Under the pieces are notes generated by a model. The model had not been told where the DNA came from and ran no database searches. It saw only the letters and a list, made by a program, of their open reading frames with translations. A program made the translations under genes and the position numbers. A stretch of 64,000 bases of DNA from Cladopsammia gracilis (lineage: Eukaryota > Cnidaria > Anthozoa > Scleractinia > Dendrophylliidae). The number at the start of each line of letters is the position of its first letter. The first letter of the stretch is position 1. Below, piece by piece: positions 11,330 to 54,960 of the stretch. Location of the stretch: the NCBI GenBank assembly GCA_022457155.1, contig JAJGOT010000221.1:335001-399000 (forward strand), written 5' to 3'.

Positions 11330-13155
11330 ATTAAATATATATAGATAGCCTGAGCCTAACAGCGTCGCTCTTTGAACAGAAAGCCGATAATAAACTTAAC
11401 TGAGGTGAAAGGTCGGAAGCACAAGAATAAAATTGACGACCGGGCCTATCTTTTAATTTTAGAAATTCTCAAAAACAGACTTACGCGACCGTTTGCACAG
11501 TACATTTAGACCGTACAAAACTTCACAAAAACAACTTTTTCTCCGTCTAGAATAATTAGTACGACTAATTTCCAAATAAAATACACCTGCTGCTTATAAA
11601 AATTGTCCGAGAAACTGATTTGGAAATCAAAATTGCAAAAAAATACACAAACATATTTGCATAAGACCACGCGTGTGAAGTATCCAAGTCTTGTTTTGTT
11701 TTGTTTACATAAAATCGCCTTTCAACCTATGTAATGAATGAACAAACACATAAAAATGGACAACACAATCTTCTTTCGAAAAAATTAATTCAAATCTCCA
11801 TAAGTTTGTGTTTAAAAGCAAAACGCGAACCATTAAGAGGCCGAGATGTCTCCGGTGAAATAAATCAAAACAACTGAATTTAATTGAGCGAGTGTTATAA
11901 ACAATTCTTCCGAAAACTAGCGAGAACACAAAAAAGTCAATCACAGATTGATATCAACATTCCCATCGAAAAATGTATTTTGTTTTACCTTTAAGTCCAT
12001 CCACTGCTTGGAAATTGTTTAAATCTCCGCTTCTTCAGTTCTGAAACCCGAAGTGACAAACATCTTCCCGCATTGCTCCCATCCTCGAAGCAAGATTTTA
12101 TCTCTGAAAGCTCTTCTATTTCCACTATAGCGGCTTCTGAGTATCCCATAATTAGTATCCCTGTCTTGAGTAGCAAACCGCGAAAAAATTTAATTAGTAT
12201 CCCTGTCTTGAGTAGCAAACCGCGAAAAAATTCAGGAGAATAACGACTTTAATTTAACCCTATTCGGCCTGGGGGGGGGGGGGGGGGGGGGGCACAAAGT
12301 GCCCGCGCTAACTTTGAACGTTCATAACTTCTTTAATATGTATTCAAACGCCATCAAACTTTGTGACTTTTCCTAAAATTTATCTGGCAACAATTTTGTA
12401 TGACAATTTTTTGATCACGTGACTTGATGTTTCCATGGCAACAAGATTTTGACAGCCATGTTTTTTTGAAAGTTGCATATTTGTACCTTTGAATGAAGAA
12501 AAACAGTGTTTATTGGTATAACTTTTATATTTTACCGTCATTTAGCGTTTATTTATTGGTTTTGATTTATTTTGAGTCAATTTGGACGGTTTTTAAGAGG
12601 GTTTAAAAAATTTTAGAAATCCAAGATGGCGGATCCAAGATGGCGGTCGTATAACCAATTACCTAATAACTACGTCATATGACGTCATCGTTCCATTGTG
12701 CGGACCGCAAAGGAGACAGTTTCGGACGTACTATGTACCCTCAAAGTTTCATTGTCGTAGCCTTAATGTTCTTGAAGTTACGAAGGGGGGCACAATGTGC
12801 CCCCCCCCCCCCCCCCCCCCCAGGCTTAGTAACTCAAAAAAAGCCCAGGCCGAATAGGGTTAAACGGTTTTCTCCGCTAAAACACAGCAGTGTTTTCCCA
12901 GGTGACGTGAAAATTGCAAAGATCCCGGTGTGGCGTCATACGCGCATGTTTTGCGACGGTCTACGCGCCCGCGAGTTAATAGCCCTAAGCGACGGCGGCG
13001 GACGACAGCGGCGGACACACAACGCGCCCGCGAAACATTCCGCTAGCCATGACCATGAAAAATGACGGCCATGGGTTCTATGGTTCTATGGTTCTCTGGT
13101 TCTATGAGTATGGAGCTGCGCAGCCGGGCCTTCGGCCCGGCGAGAGCTCCGCTAT
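11330..13155. mobile_element. 1.83-kb composite insertion, private to copy B
   Basis: Units A and C run uninterrupted through ACGTAAACTTACGATGAAAT, while B has about 1.83 kb inserted there. The right end carries a GC-rich hairpin (GGGCCTTCGGCCC) and a GGTTCTAT tandem, and its last 230 bases recur inverted at 54757-54930, which marks a dispersed family. Inside is a duplicated 41-bp block (12146-12230) and a nested TTAA element (12258-12859). I found no transposase; a minus-strand frame near 11991-12150 has no recognisable domain. Confidence 0.65.
12258..12859. mobile_element. piggyBac-like MITE (TTAA target) with poly-G/poly-C arms
   Basis: The element begins CCCTATTCGGCCTGGG and ends with the complement, and both sides are flanked by TTAA (12254-12257, 12860-12863), the piggyBac target. 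Next to the termini, a run of about 21 G (from 12271) faces a run of about 21 C (12801-12821). The interior holds two CCAAGATGGCGG sites (12621-12632, 12635-12646). A longer relative lies at 21722-22672. There is no transposase. Confidence 0.85.
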
Positions 13156-13159
13156 GATG

Positions 13160-13466
13160 AAATTGACGATGCGAGAGAGCGGTCAGTGACTCGTCAGATA
13201 AATATGTTGTTACGCACGCGCACTTATAGTTCACGTCTTATTTAGGACGCGGAACCATTTATACGTGGAAGTTCACGTCTTATTTAAGACGCGGACAAAA
13301 TAAGAACAGCTGAAAACCCTGTTTTAAGATAAGACGCGTCTTATTCAAGTCACGTCTAAAATAAGACAGGAACGCTTATTTTGTACTATTTATACGATCA
13401 CTTCGCGTCTTTTTTAAGTCGCGTCTTAGATAAGACGTGCCTTATTTTCTCCTGCATAAATGGCCC
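13160..13466. repeat. Right-end remnant of the TAGGGC TIR element in unit B
   Basis: This matches 4165-4487, including the terminal GCATAAATGGCCC. The left terminus was lost in the 590-base deletion near 11010, and the middle is split by the 1.83-kb insertion. Confidence 0.75.
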
Positions 13467-14095
13467 TATGGTCGATATTTTTACACCAGAATTCCTTTGG
13501 ATACCCACGTGCCTCTTCGGCACTGCTCTTTGAAACTTGCTCTTTTTTCTCAATTCTCCGGTCTCTGATATGTTTTTCTTTCCTCTTAATTGCACTATTT
13601 GTAATGAACAAGTAAAAATCTATTCAGTCGATCCGAGGAGACTCGCGCTATAGTTTAACCTCTTTAACATGAAGGCAAAAATGAATAAAGCTGATTGCAA
13701 TAATACAAACTTTTTCACGGTTTGGATGCTTCTTTGACAGTTATTTGTGATTATGATGTTCCAATAATATCTAAATTGTATCAGTTGTCAATACTTTAAA
13801 TACAAAAACTATGCAATGCAGTATGCGTTACGTCAATGATCTTGGTTTCCTAAATACTCGATAAAAATGTTTCTGAACTGATGTACTGATAGCTTAAAGA
13901 AAGTAATTTTGTTTGTATTTTATTTATTTTTGTCTATATTGCATTTAGACACATTTACACAATCTAAGTACATGAAAGAGAAAGAAACTAAAAACACAAA
14001 AATGACAAATGTACGAAAAACTGCTTAAAGTAGTATAATTTATGATTAAAGCGGCTTGAGTTGAGTTTCAAAATGATATATTTGGTGAAAAAAAT

Positions 14096-14660
14096 CTACG
14101 AAGAAATAAGAGCGATTAAGGGCTCCCACTTTTGATAGTGATAACTAATGTTATTTCTCTCGCTCGCCATGGAGCATTCTATTTGGTATGTATTTTTAAT
14201 TCGCTCGAGTAATAATTGTGGGGTTAAAATCTTGTTTCCAAGTTTATAGAAGTGAAGGAGATATTTGCTTTCCAAGATAATATAGTTAATTAATTTGCTA
14301 TTACTTTCTAGATTATCAATTCCAAAAATAACATCTCTAATTTCTAAATGCTTGGTAAGCTTTAATTTATCTTTACATATCATTTCCACTTCATTCCAAA
14401 ATAGTCTAACTCTTGCATGGGCATTGGAAAAGAAAATGTTCAAGAGTTTCGATACCTGTTTTGCACCAATAGCACAAAGGAGATTCGACTTTTTTAAACT
14501 TGTTAAGCTTATCATTTGTATACATGATCCTATTTAATATTTTGTATTGAAATTCGCGCAGTTTAGTGCTCAAGGTTATTTGAATAGGTGAAAGGAATAT
14601 AGCTTTCCAATTTACTTGAAAACAATCAGTGTTATAGGTTTCTTGCTTGCGCCATAGTAG
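14096..14660 (-). pseudogene. LINE reverse transcriptase C-terminal fragment, copy B
   Basis: This is a near-identical duplicate of the fragment at 5456-6045, including the ARVRLFWNEVEMICKDK motif and the same frameshift between the Cys-knuckle and this motif. Single substitutions (for example H to D in the GIHNLES stretch) separate the copies. It was copied with the tandem unit rather than inserted independently. Confidence 0.75.
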
Positions 14661-15287
14661 ATATAAGTTGTATGTTCACCGCCACGGGAGGTACGGGAAG
14701 AGGGGAGTGGCTGACGTCATGATCCCTTGTGCTGACGTCATGGGTTAAAAATGGGTAGAGATGACATCATAATCTATTTTAGGTCAATGGGGAGTCGGGA
14801 TCGGGGATTAGCTGACGTCATGATTCCTAGAGGTGAGATCATGGGTAAAACATGGGTAGAGATGACATCATAATTTATCTTAAGTCAATGGGGAGTTGGA
14901 AATGAATCACATCATAATCTATTTTAAGTCAATGGATTGTCGGGAATAAATGTCATCATATTCTATTTTTAACTCGAGAGTCACACTGGAGTAGAATGAT
15001 GTAATATGATTATTTTTAGATTGTTGATTTAATAATTTTAATGGTTATAAATTCAAGAGGATGCTCTTTGAAAAGTTAAAATGGTAGTGATCTCGAAGCT
15101 AATATGGGTATTACTCTCTCGTTTCTTGGAATCCGGTTTGATCGATATCGCTTTTTAGCAAGAAGTATAAGTTTTACTTCAAAGGAGGGAAAGAGGGGGA
15201 ACATGGAAACGAGGCAAAGTGCAGCAGAGCCAGAAATTAATTAAAAAGTCAAAACTGCGTACCGCTTGATCGCGCGTATTATACAAT

Positions 15288-16445
15288 TGTTGAGAGAATC
15301 ACTTTCAACAGAAAGAGTCGTTAGGCCTCAGTACTTCAAAGGAGAGCAACTCGCTTTCTCAGGAACACTCGTTTATTCTTCTTAACGTTTTCACTTCAAG
15401 AGTTTTACAGCAATCTACCAATTCGAAGTTGTCCAAGTCATTTTGACGCGATGTGTACATGTCATGAAATGCCAACGGTGTATCCGTGATTGAGTGACAG
15501 TTATCTCAATTTTAGGCTAACGTAATGGTTGCGCAGTGGGTTCTACGCAGAGATACGCCTTCATTTTAGAATGATTACCATAAATCTGCTCGAGGAAGGT
15601 AACATTGTCAAAATCATTTTTGTGTCTTAATTTCACGACTATCGCCGAAGTATCCCATCAAAATAAAACAACCTGAACAATATAAAAATTACAAACAACG
15701 TTTTTACCGTTTAAAATTTTACATTTGTAAGTGAAACATGAATAAAAAGAAAGATTATAGATTATAGTAACTCATAAAAATTACAAGGTGTTAACCTTCT
15801 TCATGGTTTGTGATAGGCTAGATTTAGCCCAACCCTTTCTAACTTAGTCCAACCCCTTTCCATATCATAAAAGTTACCACATGTCCACGAGTTGGAACGT
15901 GGTTCAATAAGCAAACAGAGCATTTTATGAATTGACACTAGGACTTGCGCCTTTGTGTGAAGTGTGAGCAGAATTCATAAAGAATTAAACAGCTCTAACG
16001 TTTAATCCGAAATAAGTCACTTAAATCGATACAGTTTTACTGAAAAACAAGACAATAAAATAAGGATAAGTTACTCTAACTAAAACACTTTTTCCAGGAA
16101 GAGCGCTTAGAAAAACTTGACCTGAGTTTTATTTCATTATCTAAAGTTGACACCTATCGGAACATAAAGCCAATAGATCAATCAGGGCATGTAAATATTT
16201 CAATATCATAAATATTTTTACTAGCGAGCTGTTGCCCAGTGAAACATAGATAAATGAAAATAACGAGTAAACCTTCGAATGACTTTTATCCCATGAACAT
16301 ACGATATTTTATCCCTTTAAAATTATTACTTACTATTTCAATATATATATAACTTTCCAAACCAAAACCAAATTTCCCTTTTACCATTTCATAAAATAAA
16401 TAATTGTGCAAGTCTGTTCATTGTCTGCATTTTTATTGTCTAACA
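15288..16445. mobile_element. Solo LTR, private to copy B
   Basis: A 1158-bp insertion begins TGTT and ends AACA, the canonical LTR termini, and is flanked by CAAT on both sides (15284-15287, 16446-16449). Unit A has the empty site ATTATACAATGGATTAAC near 6650. No coding sequence or second LTR is present, so it is a solo LTR left by recombination between the LTRs of a full element. The 4-bp target duplication (5 if the adjacent A is counted) fits Ty3 or BEL groups. Orientation is not resolved. Confidence 0.85.
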
Positions 16446-16907
16446 CAATGGATTAACAAAGACATACAAGCAGATTATAATAGTTCTTGGATAGTTTATT
16501 TTTATAGTTACTCAATAAACAGACAAAATATCTAAGAAATGGTTGCACTTGCTAGTCTCTATATCGATTTTCAGTTTGCCAGCCATTACCAACTTTAAGT
16601 ATTGATAACACGACTTTACCAGATCGCCTTCAAAGATCAAACTTTTAATTATGCGAACACTGAACTCTAAATTTGCATGGAAAATTAGCACCATTGATAA
16701 AACAATAATCCCGCACTCTGTTCAAGTTCAAATAAATTTAATAATAACAAAATGCATTAAGGCTTCATCAAATCATTATGTCAACAACAGCTGTTTTATT
16801 TAGAACAACTCAAATCCATGTACTACACAAATGATAAGGAAATCAAGAACAAAATGTTAGGATGAAATAACTTACGGACGTAGCGCGAATTCACTATAAG
16901 GCCGTAT

Positions 16908-17858
16908 TGCAGTCCTAAAGCTTTGTTGGCTTTCTTCGGAAAGCAAAGGTTTCCCTTGAAAACGACTTTACGTTTGGTTCATCTTCGTGTTCTTAAATCC
17001 ACTTTGTTTTACCGTTTGAATAATGTGGTGTCATAGATATAAAAAAGTTACTAGATAACCGTATTTACTGTTGTGATCAAATGATAGGGGTACAGAAAGG
17101 GTACAGAAAGGGTATAGGAGGGATGCAGGAGATTTCACCACCACTACCACCACAATTCTAATGACTTCACCGCCACAGCCGCCACCACAACCACCACAAT
17201 TATATTGTTTTCACCACCGCCACCACCATAATTCTATTGTTTTCACCACCACCTCCACCACCTCCACCACCTCCTCCTCCTCCTCCTCCTCCTCCTCCTC
17301 CTCCTCCTCCTCCTCCTCCTCCTCCTCCTCATGGATCTACAGGCTAAGAGAAAGTATTTGTGGATTGCTTGAAATGTTAATAAAATATATCTATAAAGCC
17401 GATCACAAATACTTTCTCTTAGCCTGTAGATCCTTCAGGAGGAGGAGGAGGAGGAGGAAACCATAGAATTGAGGAGGAGGAGGAGGAGGAGGAGGAGGAG
17501 GTGATGGAGGAGGAGGAGGAGAAAACAATGGAATTATGGTGGTGGCGGTGGTGGTGAAAACAATAGAATTATGGTGGTGGCGGTGGTGGTGAAAAAATAT
17601 AATTGTCGTGGTGGCGGCGGCGGTGGTTGTAGTGGTGGTCAAATCTCCTGTATCCCTCCTATACCCTTTCTGTACCCTTTCTGTACCCCTATCATTCGAA
17701 CACAACAGTAAATACGGTTATCTAGTTACTTTTTTTTATATATGACACCACATTATTCGAACGCTAAAACAAAGTGGATTTAAAAACACGAAGATGAACC
17801 AAACGTAAAGTCGTTTTTAAGGGAAACCTTTGCTTTCCGAAGAAGCTTTAGGACTGCA
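16908..17858. mobile_element. Foldback element with mirrored simple-sequence arms, copy B
   Basis: This has the same structure as 7111-8066, with TGCAGTCCTAAAGC at the left and its complement at the right. Here (TCC)n at about 17268-17331 is expanded in the left arm relative to A, and the right-arm (GGA)n is shorter. The two copies therefore differ mainly in simple-repeat length. Confidence 0.85.
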
Positions 17859-18320
17859 AATAAATAAACTTTGGCAGTAAAGTTTACTGAAAAAAGATTA
17901 CTGAAAAAGTTTACTCGAGCACATATTATTTATAAAAAAATCCTTACTGCAATCTGATTGGTCGAAAAAGACTTCCTGTTTTTCTAAGAATCCAAGACTG
18001 TCTGTTTTCCGAGAATGTAACGCTATGGTGATTTTTCCTGTTTTGATAATGTGAATATTTAAACGCTTTACAATTGTGAAAAACATATAGTTTTGTTTGA
18101 TTTTCTATGCAATATTTCCATTTATTTTTTTATGGACTATGTCACGCAATGAGCACTTTCAGACATAACATTTTTAAACGCACCATTACTAAATAAAACA
18201 AATGAATTCCATATAAGGTTTTCCAAAAAATGAATTACAATATAGTTTTCCAAAAATAATTTCCAATATAGTTTACCAAAAATAATTTCCAATATAGTTT
18301 TCCAAAAATGAATTCCAATA

Positions 18321-18725
18321 CACCAATATCACGGAAGCATGGCATGAAAATATATTTAATTTAATGGGGAAAAGAGTCCAGTATCAAAATCAACACATCA
18401 ATATTAGTAAAACCGTAAAGTTTCGTAAAGATTGCTTGTATACTGATGGAGATATGAGCTTTTGAAACTTAGCACTCTGGCCTAATTTTTACAAAGAAAT
18501 GTATGGGGAAAACACGAAAACGAGGCTGGACGGGCAATCTATGCCCGTCCACCATACATTTCTTTGTAAAAATCCTCAGTTTCAAAATTTTATATCTTCG
18601 TCAGTTTTCTAGCAATCTTTACAATCCTCTGTAGTTTTACTAATATCGATATGCTGAATTTGATGCTGGGCACTTTTTCCCAATAAACCAAATATATTTT
18701 GTGCCATGCTAGCGTGATATTGGTC
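18321..18725. mobile_element. Palindromic MITE, copy in unit C
   Basis: This is the ortholog of 9508-9900 with the same inverted ends and the GGACGGGCAATC central palindrome. It is slightly longer. Confidence 0.75.
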
Positions 18726-19865
18726 TATATAGTATTCTAATAGAGTATTCTAATAAAATATTCCAAAAAATGATTCCATTTAATATTTTCATCTGATTTT
18801 CCATATGATTGTTCCAACTGATAAAAAGTAGTGATGTACTACATACACTGAGGAAATTGCCTCAGAGTGTAGTACATTACTACTTGTTTTACCTGCAGCA
18901 ACACAAAACTTAACATGACAGTAATCATTAAAATTCCACTGAAAACAATACGTGACAACTCACTTTGTATTTTACCGTGGGTTAAAATATCGCCGAATAT
19001 ATTTTGCGTGCGCAGTTATAATAACTCACGCTTCGGCAAGAAACGCTTTTTGAAGCGATATCCGCAGGTAAGGTGCGAAAATCGAGCTGACAACTTCAGG
19101 AAAAGAGGGATCTTCACGTACACAGAAGATCGACCCATCAAGTATACTGACCATCGACACGAGATAAGAAAACTTTTCATGAGGTGAACATATTTAATAT
19201 TATTTTTTGTTACTGTTATTATTATTATTATTATTTTTGGTTTCATGTAAGAGGGATGGTAGATTAGTAATAGAATGTTTTCCTTTGTTTTTACTAATTA
19301 TTCACCTAACAATTGTTTCGGCACATTTCGGCTAGCTTGCTAAAGCCATATCTCTGCTGGGAAAACACAGTAAGATTAAATTTCTATTTTGGCTGATTAG
19401 GTCTTTCGTAGATCCTACGTATCGTTTACAGCATTATCGTTTGTGGTCCTTGGCAGATTTTGGTTCTATAAATTAAAACGCTTGGAGTAATTACGTATAA
19501 AAAAGGTAAAACTAAAATAATAATATTCTGCCGTTAAATTTCGATTACAAAACTCATTACAAAGCTGTTGCTGGTGGCGATATTTACGTTCTCTGAGCTT
19601 TCAAATAACACATGAAGCGATTTTTGGAAGAAACTGGCACATATACCACTCATAACCTTGGAATTATGTACATCATCTGTATATTGCCCTAATTAAGGTT
19701 TCGGCTCCGTTATTCTTGTTATTCTTGTTATTTTTTGCGTCACGATTTTGCATGCAAATTTATGCACGCATATTTTACTTTGTGCATTTCCGGTTTACGT
19801 ATTTGCCATTTACACTTCCTATTTAGTGACTTCCGGCTATTCCCACTTCGGGTAAAAGAGCGTTA

Positions 19866-20069
19866 CTAAGGTGTTACGACAGAATCTCCTACAACCCTAC
19901 ATACATTACTATGTTCACGTTTTGTATATATAAGACTTAGAAGAATCACTGGCTTCATCGTGGTACAGTCTTCATGTCCACAACATTCAATAGTAAACAA
20001 CGTGATTTGCAGGAACGATGACTGAATGAAAGGAGTAACTCTTCTCCATGTCGGACATCTTCTTATCAT
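19866..20069 (-). other. Recurrent TIECC...CTTMK peptide stretch, copy C
   Basis: This minus-strand frame contains FTIECCGHEDCTTMKPVILL, as in unit A. It differs from A at a few codons upstream (for example SSFLQITL for SLFLQTTF). Confidence 0.35.
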
Positions 20070-20268
20070 GTTTAAATTATATCATAAAATTTTCTTACGC
20101 ATGCGCATGAGTAAAGGCTGCTTGCAGCCTCTTGTTCGATAAAAATCGTCATTTTTCATCAAGGTCGAAATTACCCGAAAACACTCAACTGGATAATGTG
20201 ACTGACAGCTCTTTTAAACATTGTCAGATCTACGAATATGCTTTACACGTTTTACACTTTAGTTATTA

Positions 20269-21033
20269 GGGCGATTTACAGGGGAAAAAATAAGACGCGT
20301 CTTAAATAGGACGCGAACTGTACCGTTTATACGTTTGTGTATTACATATGGTACCGGATATTTTTGTGGGGGTAACAGCCACGTTTACATGCAATGTTAC
20401 TATTAGCAACAATCTGCAACAATCCAAGATGGTGCGCAATAAGGCAGGCGCAACGGGGAAATATAAATTGCAAAACAAAAACGAACTATTATTTTTTTAT
20501 CACCGATCAGTAATTTGCAATTCATATTCGTGCACTTTAGTGAGCTCAATAGAAACTTATTAATATACAACATAGATTCATAGTATGGAATTATTTATCT
20601 GCTCAGATTTCTGTCACTCTCGTCAGGGGCACAGTGAACAGACTCGGTAGAGAGATTAATTTCAGCAAAACATTCTTCCCGAAGTAATAACTATGTGCAC
20701 GAGAGACACGTAAACTTACGATGAAATTGACGACGCGAGAGAGCGGTCAGTGACTCGTCAAAGACATATGTTGTTGTTACGCACGCGCACTTATAGTTCA
20801 CGTCTTATTAAGGACGCGGAACAATTTATACGAGGAAGTTCACGTCTAATTTAAGATGCGGACAAAATAAGAACAGCTGAAAACCCTGTTTTAAGATAAG
20901 ACGCGTCTTATTTAAGTCACGTCTTTAATAAGACATGAACGCCTATTTTGTACTATTAATAGGATCACTTCGCGTCCTTTTTAAGTCGCGTATTAGATAA
21001 GACGTGTCTTATTTCTTCCTGCATAAATGGCCC
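20269..21033. mobile_element. 765-bp TAGGGC TIR element, copy in unit C
   Basis: This is an intact counterpart of 3698-4487, with the same inverted ends, TA flanks and AAGACGCGTCTT palindromes. Confidence 0.7.
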
Positions 21034-21629
21034 TATCGTCAATATTTTTACGCTAGAATTCCTTTGGATACCTACCTGCCTCTTCGGCACTGCTCTTTGA
21101 AACTTCCTCTTTTTTCTCAATTCTCCGGTCCTCTGATATGTTTTTCTTCCCTCTTAATTGCACTATTTGCAATGAACAAGAAAAATCTAATCACTCGATC
21201 CGAGGAAACTCACGCTATAGTTTAACCTCTTTAACATGAAGGCCAAAATTAAAAAAGCTAATTGCAATTATACAAACATTTTCACGGTTTAGATGCTTCT
21301 TTGATAGTTATTTGTCATTATGCTGTTGCAATAATATCTAAATTGTATCAGTTGTCAATACTTTAACTACAAAAAATATGCAATGCAGTATGCGTTACGT
21401 CAATGATCTTGGTTTCCTAAATACTCGAAAAAAATGTTTCTGAACTGATGTACTGATAGTTTAAAGAAAGTAATTGTTTACAAGTTATATATGTGACACC
21501 TACATAATAATGTTAAGTTATGTGACATGCACACCCCTTTAGGGCGACCCCTAACCTTTCAGCCCACTGCATATAGCCCACCTCCAGCCCCAAGTCAAGT
21601 CCCTAGAACTTGATTTATAAGGACTCTAG

Positions 21630-23164
21630 GGGCCGTATTCACGAAAGCATCCTAAGACCAAAGAGCCTCTTAAGATATAACTTAGGAGATAACTAGTATT
21701 CACGAAGACCTCCCATCTTAACCCTATTCAGACGGGGGGGGGGGGGGGGGGGGGGGGGGGCTTTTCGAACCCCCCCTCCAGTAAAATTGTGATAACTCTT
21801 ACACCGAAATAGCTATGAGGCTGACATTTTCTGACTTTTCCTAGAATTTATCTAGGGACATTTTGGTATCCATAACATGTCAGTGTGATTAACCATGTTG
21901 CCATGGCAACCGGTTTTTGACACATAGGTTTTCAAAATATTAAAATATGTTGATTTTTTTTTAAGATCTTGTTTTTTGACTTATAGTGCATTTTCTTGTT
22001 AGAATAGTTTTTTCTTGGGACTAGTTCTTGAAAGACATCAAAAATTTTTAACATCAAATATTTGGGGGGGGAGGGGTAGGTAAATTTTTGCTCTCTTTTA
22101 CTTATAGACAAACATTTTGTACTATTTATTAAATAACGCTTCTAAGTTCATTGTTTGGATAATAAACATTAGTTTGATACGTGTTTTATACATTCTGATC
22201 CTTTTCTCTTTTAGATATTTTTTTAAATTTTAATTTAAACAAAAAAAAAAGGAAATCCCAGATGGCGGATCCAAGATGGCGGATCCAAGATGGCGGACAA
22301 TTATTTCAAAATTATAGTTTTATCGCCTTTTTTTGCTTTTTTCTCGCTTTACAAGTGTGTCCTTGTTTGTATTTATTATGTTTAATATTAAAGAGATGAG
22401 TTTACAGTTATATTTGATATTTTAAGTGTCTGGGATGGAAAAATATCAAAGAAACGTCGGAAAAACAAAAATGGCGTCATTGTGACGTCATCATTGGGTG
22501 TGGCAGGTCAAAACTGGGTGTGAGATTTCCTTTTATGGAGGTGAACATTGTGTGACAATTTCATGGTCCTAGCCTTACTGGCTCCAAAGATATGAAGGGG
22601 GGTCCGAGTTAGCCCCCCCCCCCCCCCACCCCCCAGTCACAGATTGCCTAAAAAAGCCCAGTCTGAATAGGGTTAACGGGTTCCACATTTCTTTCTCATT
22701 GCAGAGTTATATTTCCGTTTATCGCCGTGAAAATAAGTCCTTGTACAAGAAATGTCGAAGTAGACCCTATTAAAATGATGATGGATTTGTTTGTTGCTTT
22801 AGCTACTGACCTTGAACGAAGATCACTTTTGCTATATCAAATTCAAGATGAAATAAAAGTTATTGCATTGTCATCGTAACAACAACTTACACAATACAAA
22901 TCATTCATCCATGTAATTTTCATAACTTATTATTCATAAGAGCGCGCCATATAAACTATCTTTGAATGGTTTACTTTTACTAATCGATAACTGCCCGCAA
23001 CCATTGAACTTAGGAGACTGCTAATTATAAGTTACGTTTACTTTGGCATGGTCATAAGATATCGTTCGTGAATAGCACTTAGGACATATCTTAGGAAACT
23101 CCTACATTTTCTCTTAAGTTATATCTTAAGATATATATTAGGTAGGATTTCGTGAATCCGGCCC
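21630..23164. mobile_element. TIR element with TAG target duplication, hosting a nested MITE
   Basis: The left end GGGCCGTATTCACGAAAGC and the right end (complement GGGCCGGATTCACGAAATC) are inverted, flanked by TAG at 21627-21629 and 23165-23167. The arms also share the inverted word TCTTAAGATATAACTTAGGA. A 3-bp duplication fits the PIF/Harbinger type. The TTAA element at 21722-22672 is inserted inside. No transposase is visible. Confidence 0.75.
21722..22672. mobile_element. piggyBac-like MITE nested in the TAG element
   Basis: Its termini are CCCTATTCAGACGGGG and the complement of CCCTATTCAGACTGGG, flanked by TTAA (21718-21721, 22673-22676). It shares the terminal sequence, the G/C homopolymer arms and the ATGGCGG sites (three, within 22258-22296) with 12258-12859, but the interiors differ in length and sequence. 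The two are related subfamilies. Confidence 0.85.
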
Positions 23165-23397
23165 TAGGAATCTAGGTCTCCAAGTCTATATGTAGAGAAG
23201 GCTTGTGCAATCTCATTCGTGGGTTGTGCCATTTGTGATAAATAAGAGCAAGTTATCCATGGCCAGGTAACATATACTTTTAATTAGTAACACTATCCCC
23301 GTCAGATGCATGTGATTTACTTTAAAGAAATCAATTTTAGGTAACGTTTTGACACAGCTTTTTAAATAAACAAACTATAGGGATATTTGTTTTGCAG

Positions 23398-54581
<31,184 letters not shown>

Positions 54582-54756
54582 GTATTGGGGTTATCTGTTA
54601 TTAGCATATTAATATTTTCAGATAATTGTAGGAACTTTGACTTTAAAAAAAATACGAATTAGCAAATAGGAATTAACTACCTTAATGATGTTTTCTTTCT
54701 CACGCATTGCATTTTTAACAAATCTTTCTTTAAAACAACTTTCCTTCAAATATAAG

Positions 54757-54960
54757 TATTATAGCGGAACTCTCGCGGGCCTTCGGCCCGCGTTCGCGGA
54801 TCTCCATATTCATAGAACCTATGCCCGTCATTTTTCATGGTCATGGCTTGCGGAATGTTTTGCGGACGCATGGGTCCGTCACACAGGCTACACAGCCGCC
54901 GTTACGTCGGCAACAGTAAACACCTTTGTAATGCGTTTAGCGGAGTTGTTTAATAATTCA
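54757..54960. repeat. Dispersed repeat fragment, inverted relative to 12930-13155
   Basis: It shares the GGGCCTTCGGCCCG hairpin, CATTTTTCATGGTCATGGCT and GCGGAATGTTT with the right end of the 1.83-kb insertion in unit B, on the opposite strand. Confidence 0.7.

Larger units (their letters stand above)
9062..17858. repeat. Long tandem segment, copy B
   Basis: This copy repeats the order of unit A and starts directly after the A-unit foldback/insert with TAAACTTTGGTAGTAAAG, which also starts unit C. It carries a MITE absent from A, lacks about 590 bases present in A and C (junction near 11010, equivalent to 3263-3854), and has two large private insertions (11330-13155 and 15288-16445). The offset to C is 8826 bases at the 10089/18915 landmark. 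Confidence 0.85.
17862..21474. repeat. Long tandem segment, copy C (truncated)
   Basis: It starts with the same bases as unit B and follows it through the MITE, the (ATT)n tract and a complete TAGGGC element, then stops matching near 21474 (equivalent to about 4925 in A). The LINE tail and foldback element are missing. C has the 3264-3854 segment that B lost and lacks the 1.83-kb insertion of B. Confidence 0.85.

Noticed and set aside
12679..13065. 128-codon frame with a poly-proline run
   Set aside because: It crosses a MITE boundary and a poly-C tract, so it cannot be one gene.
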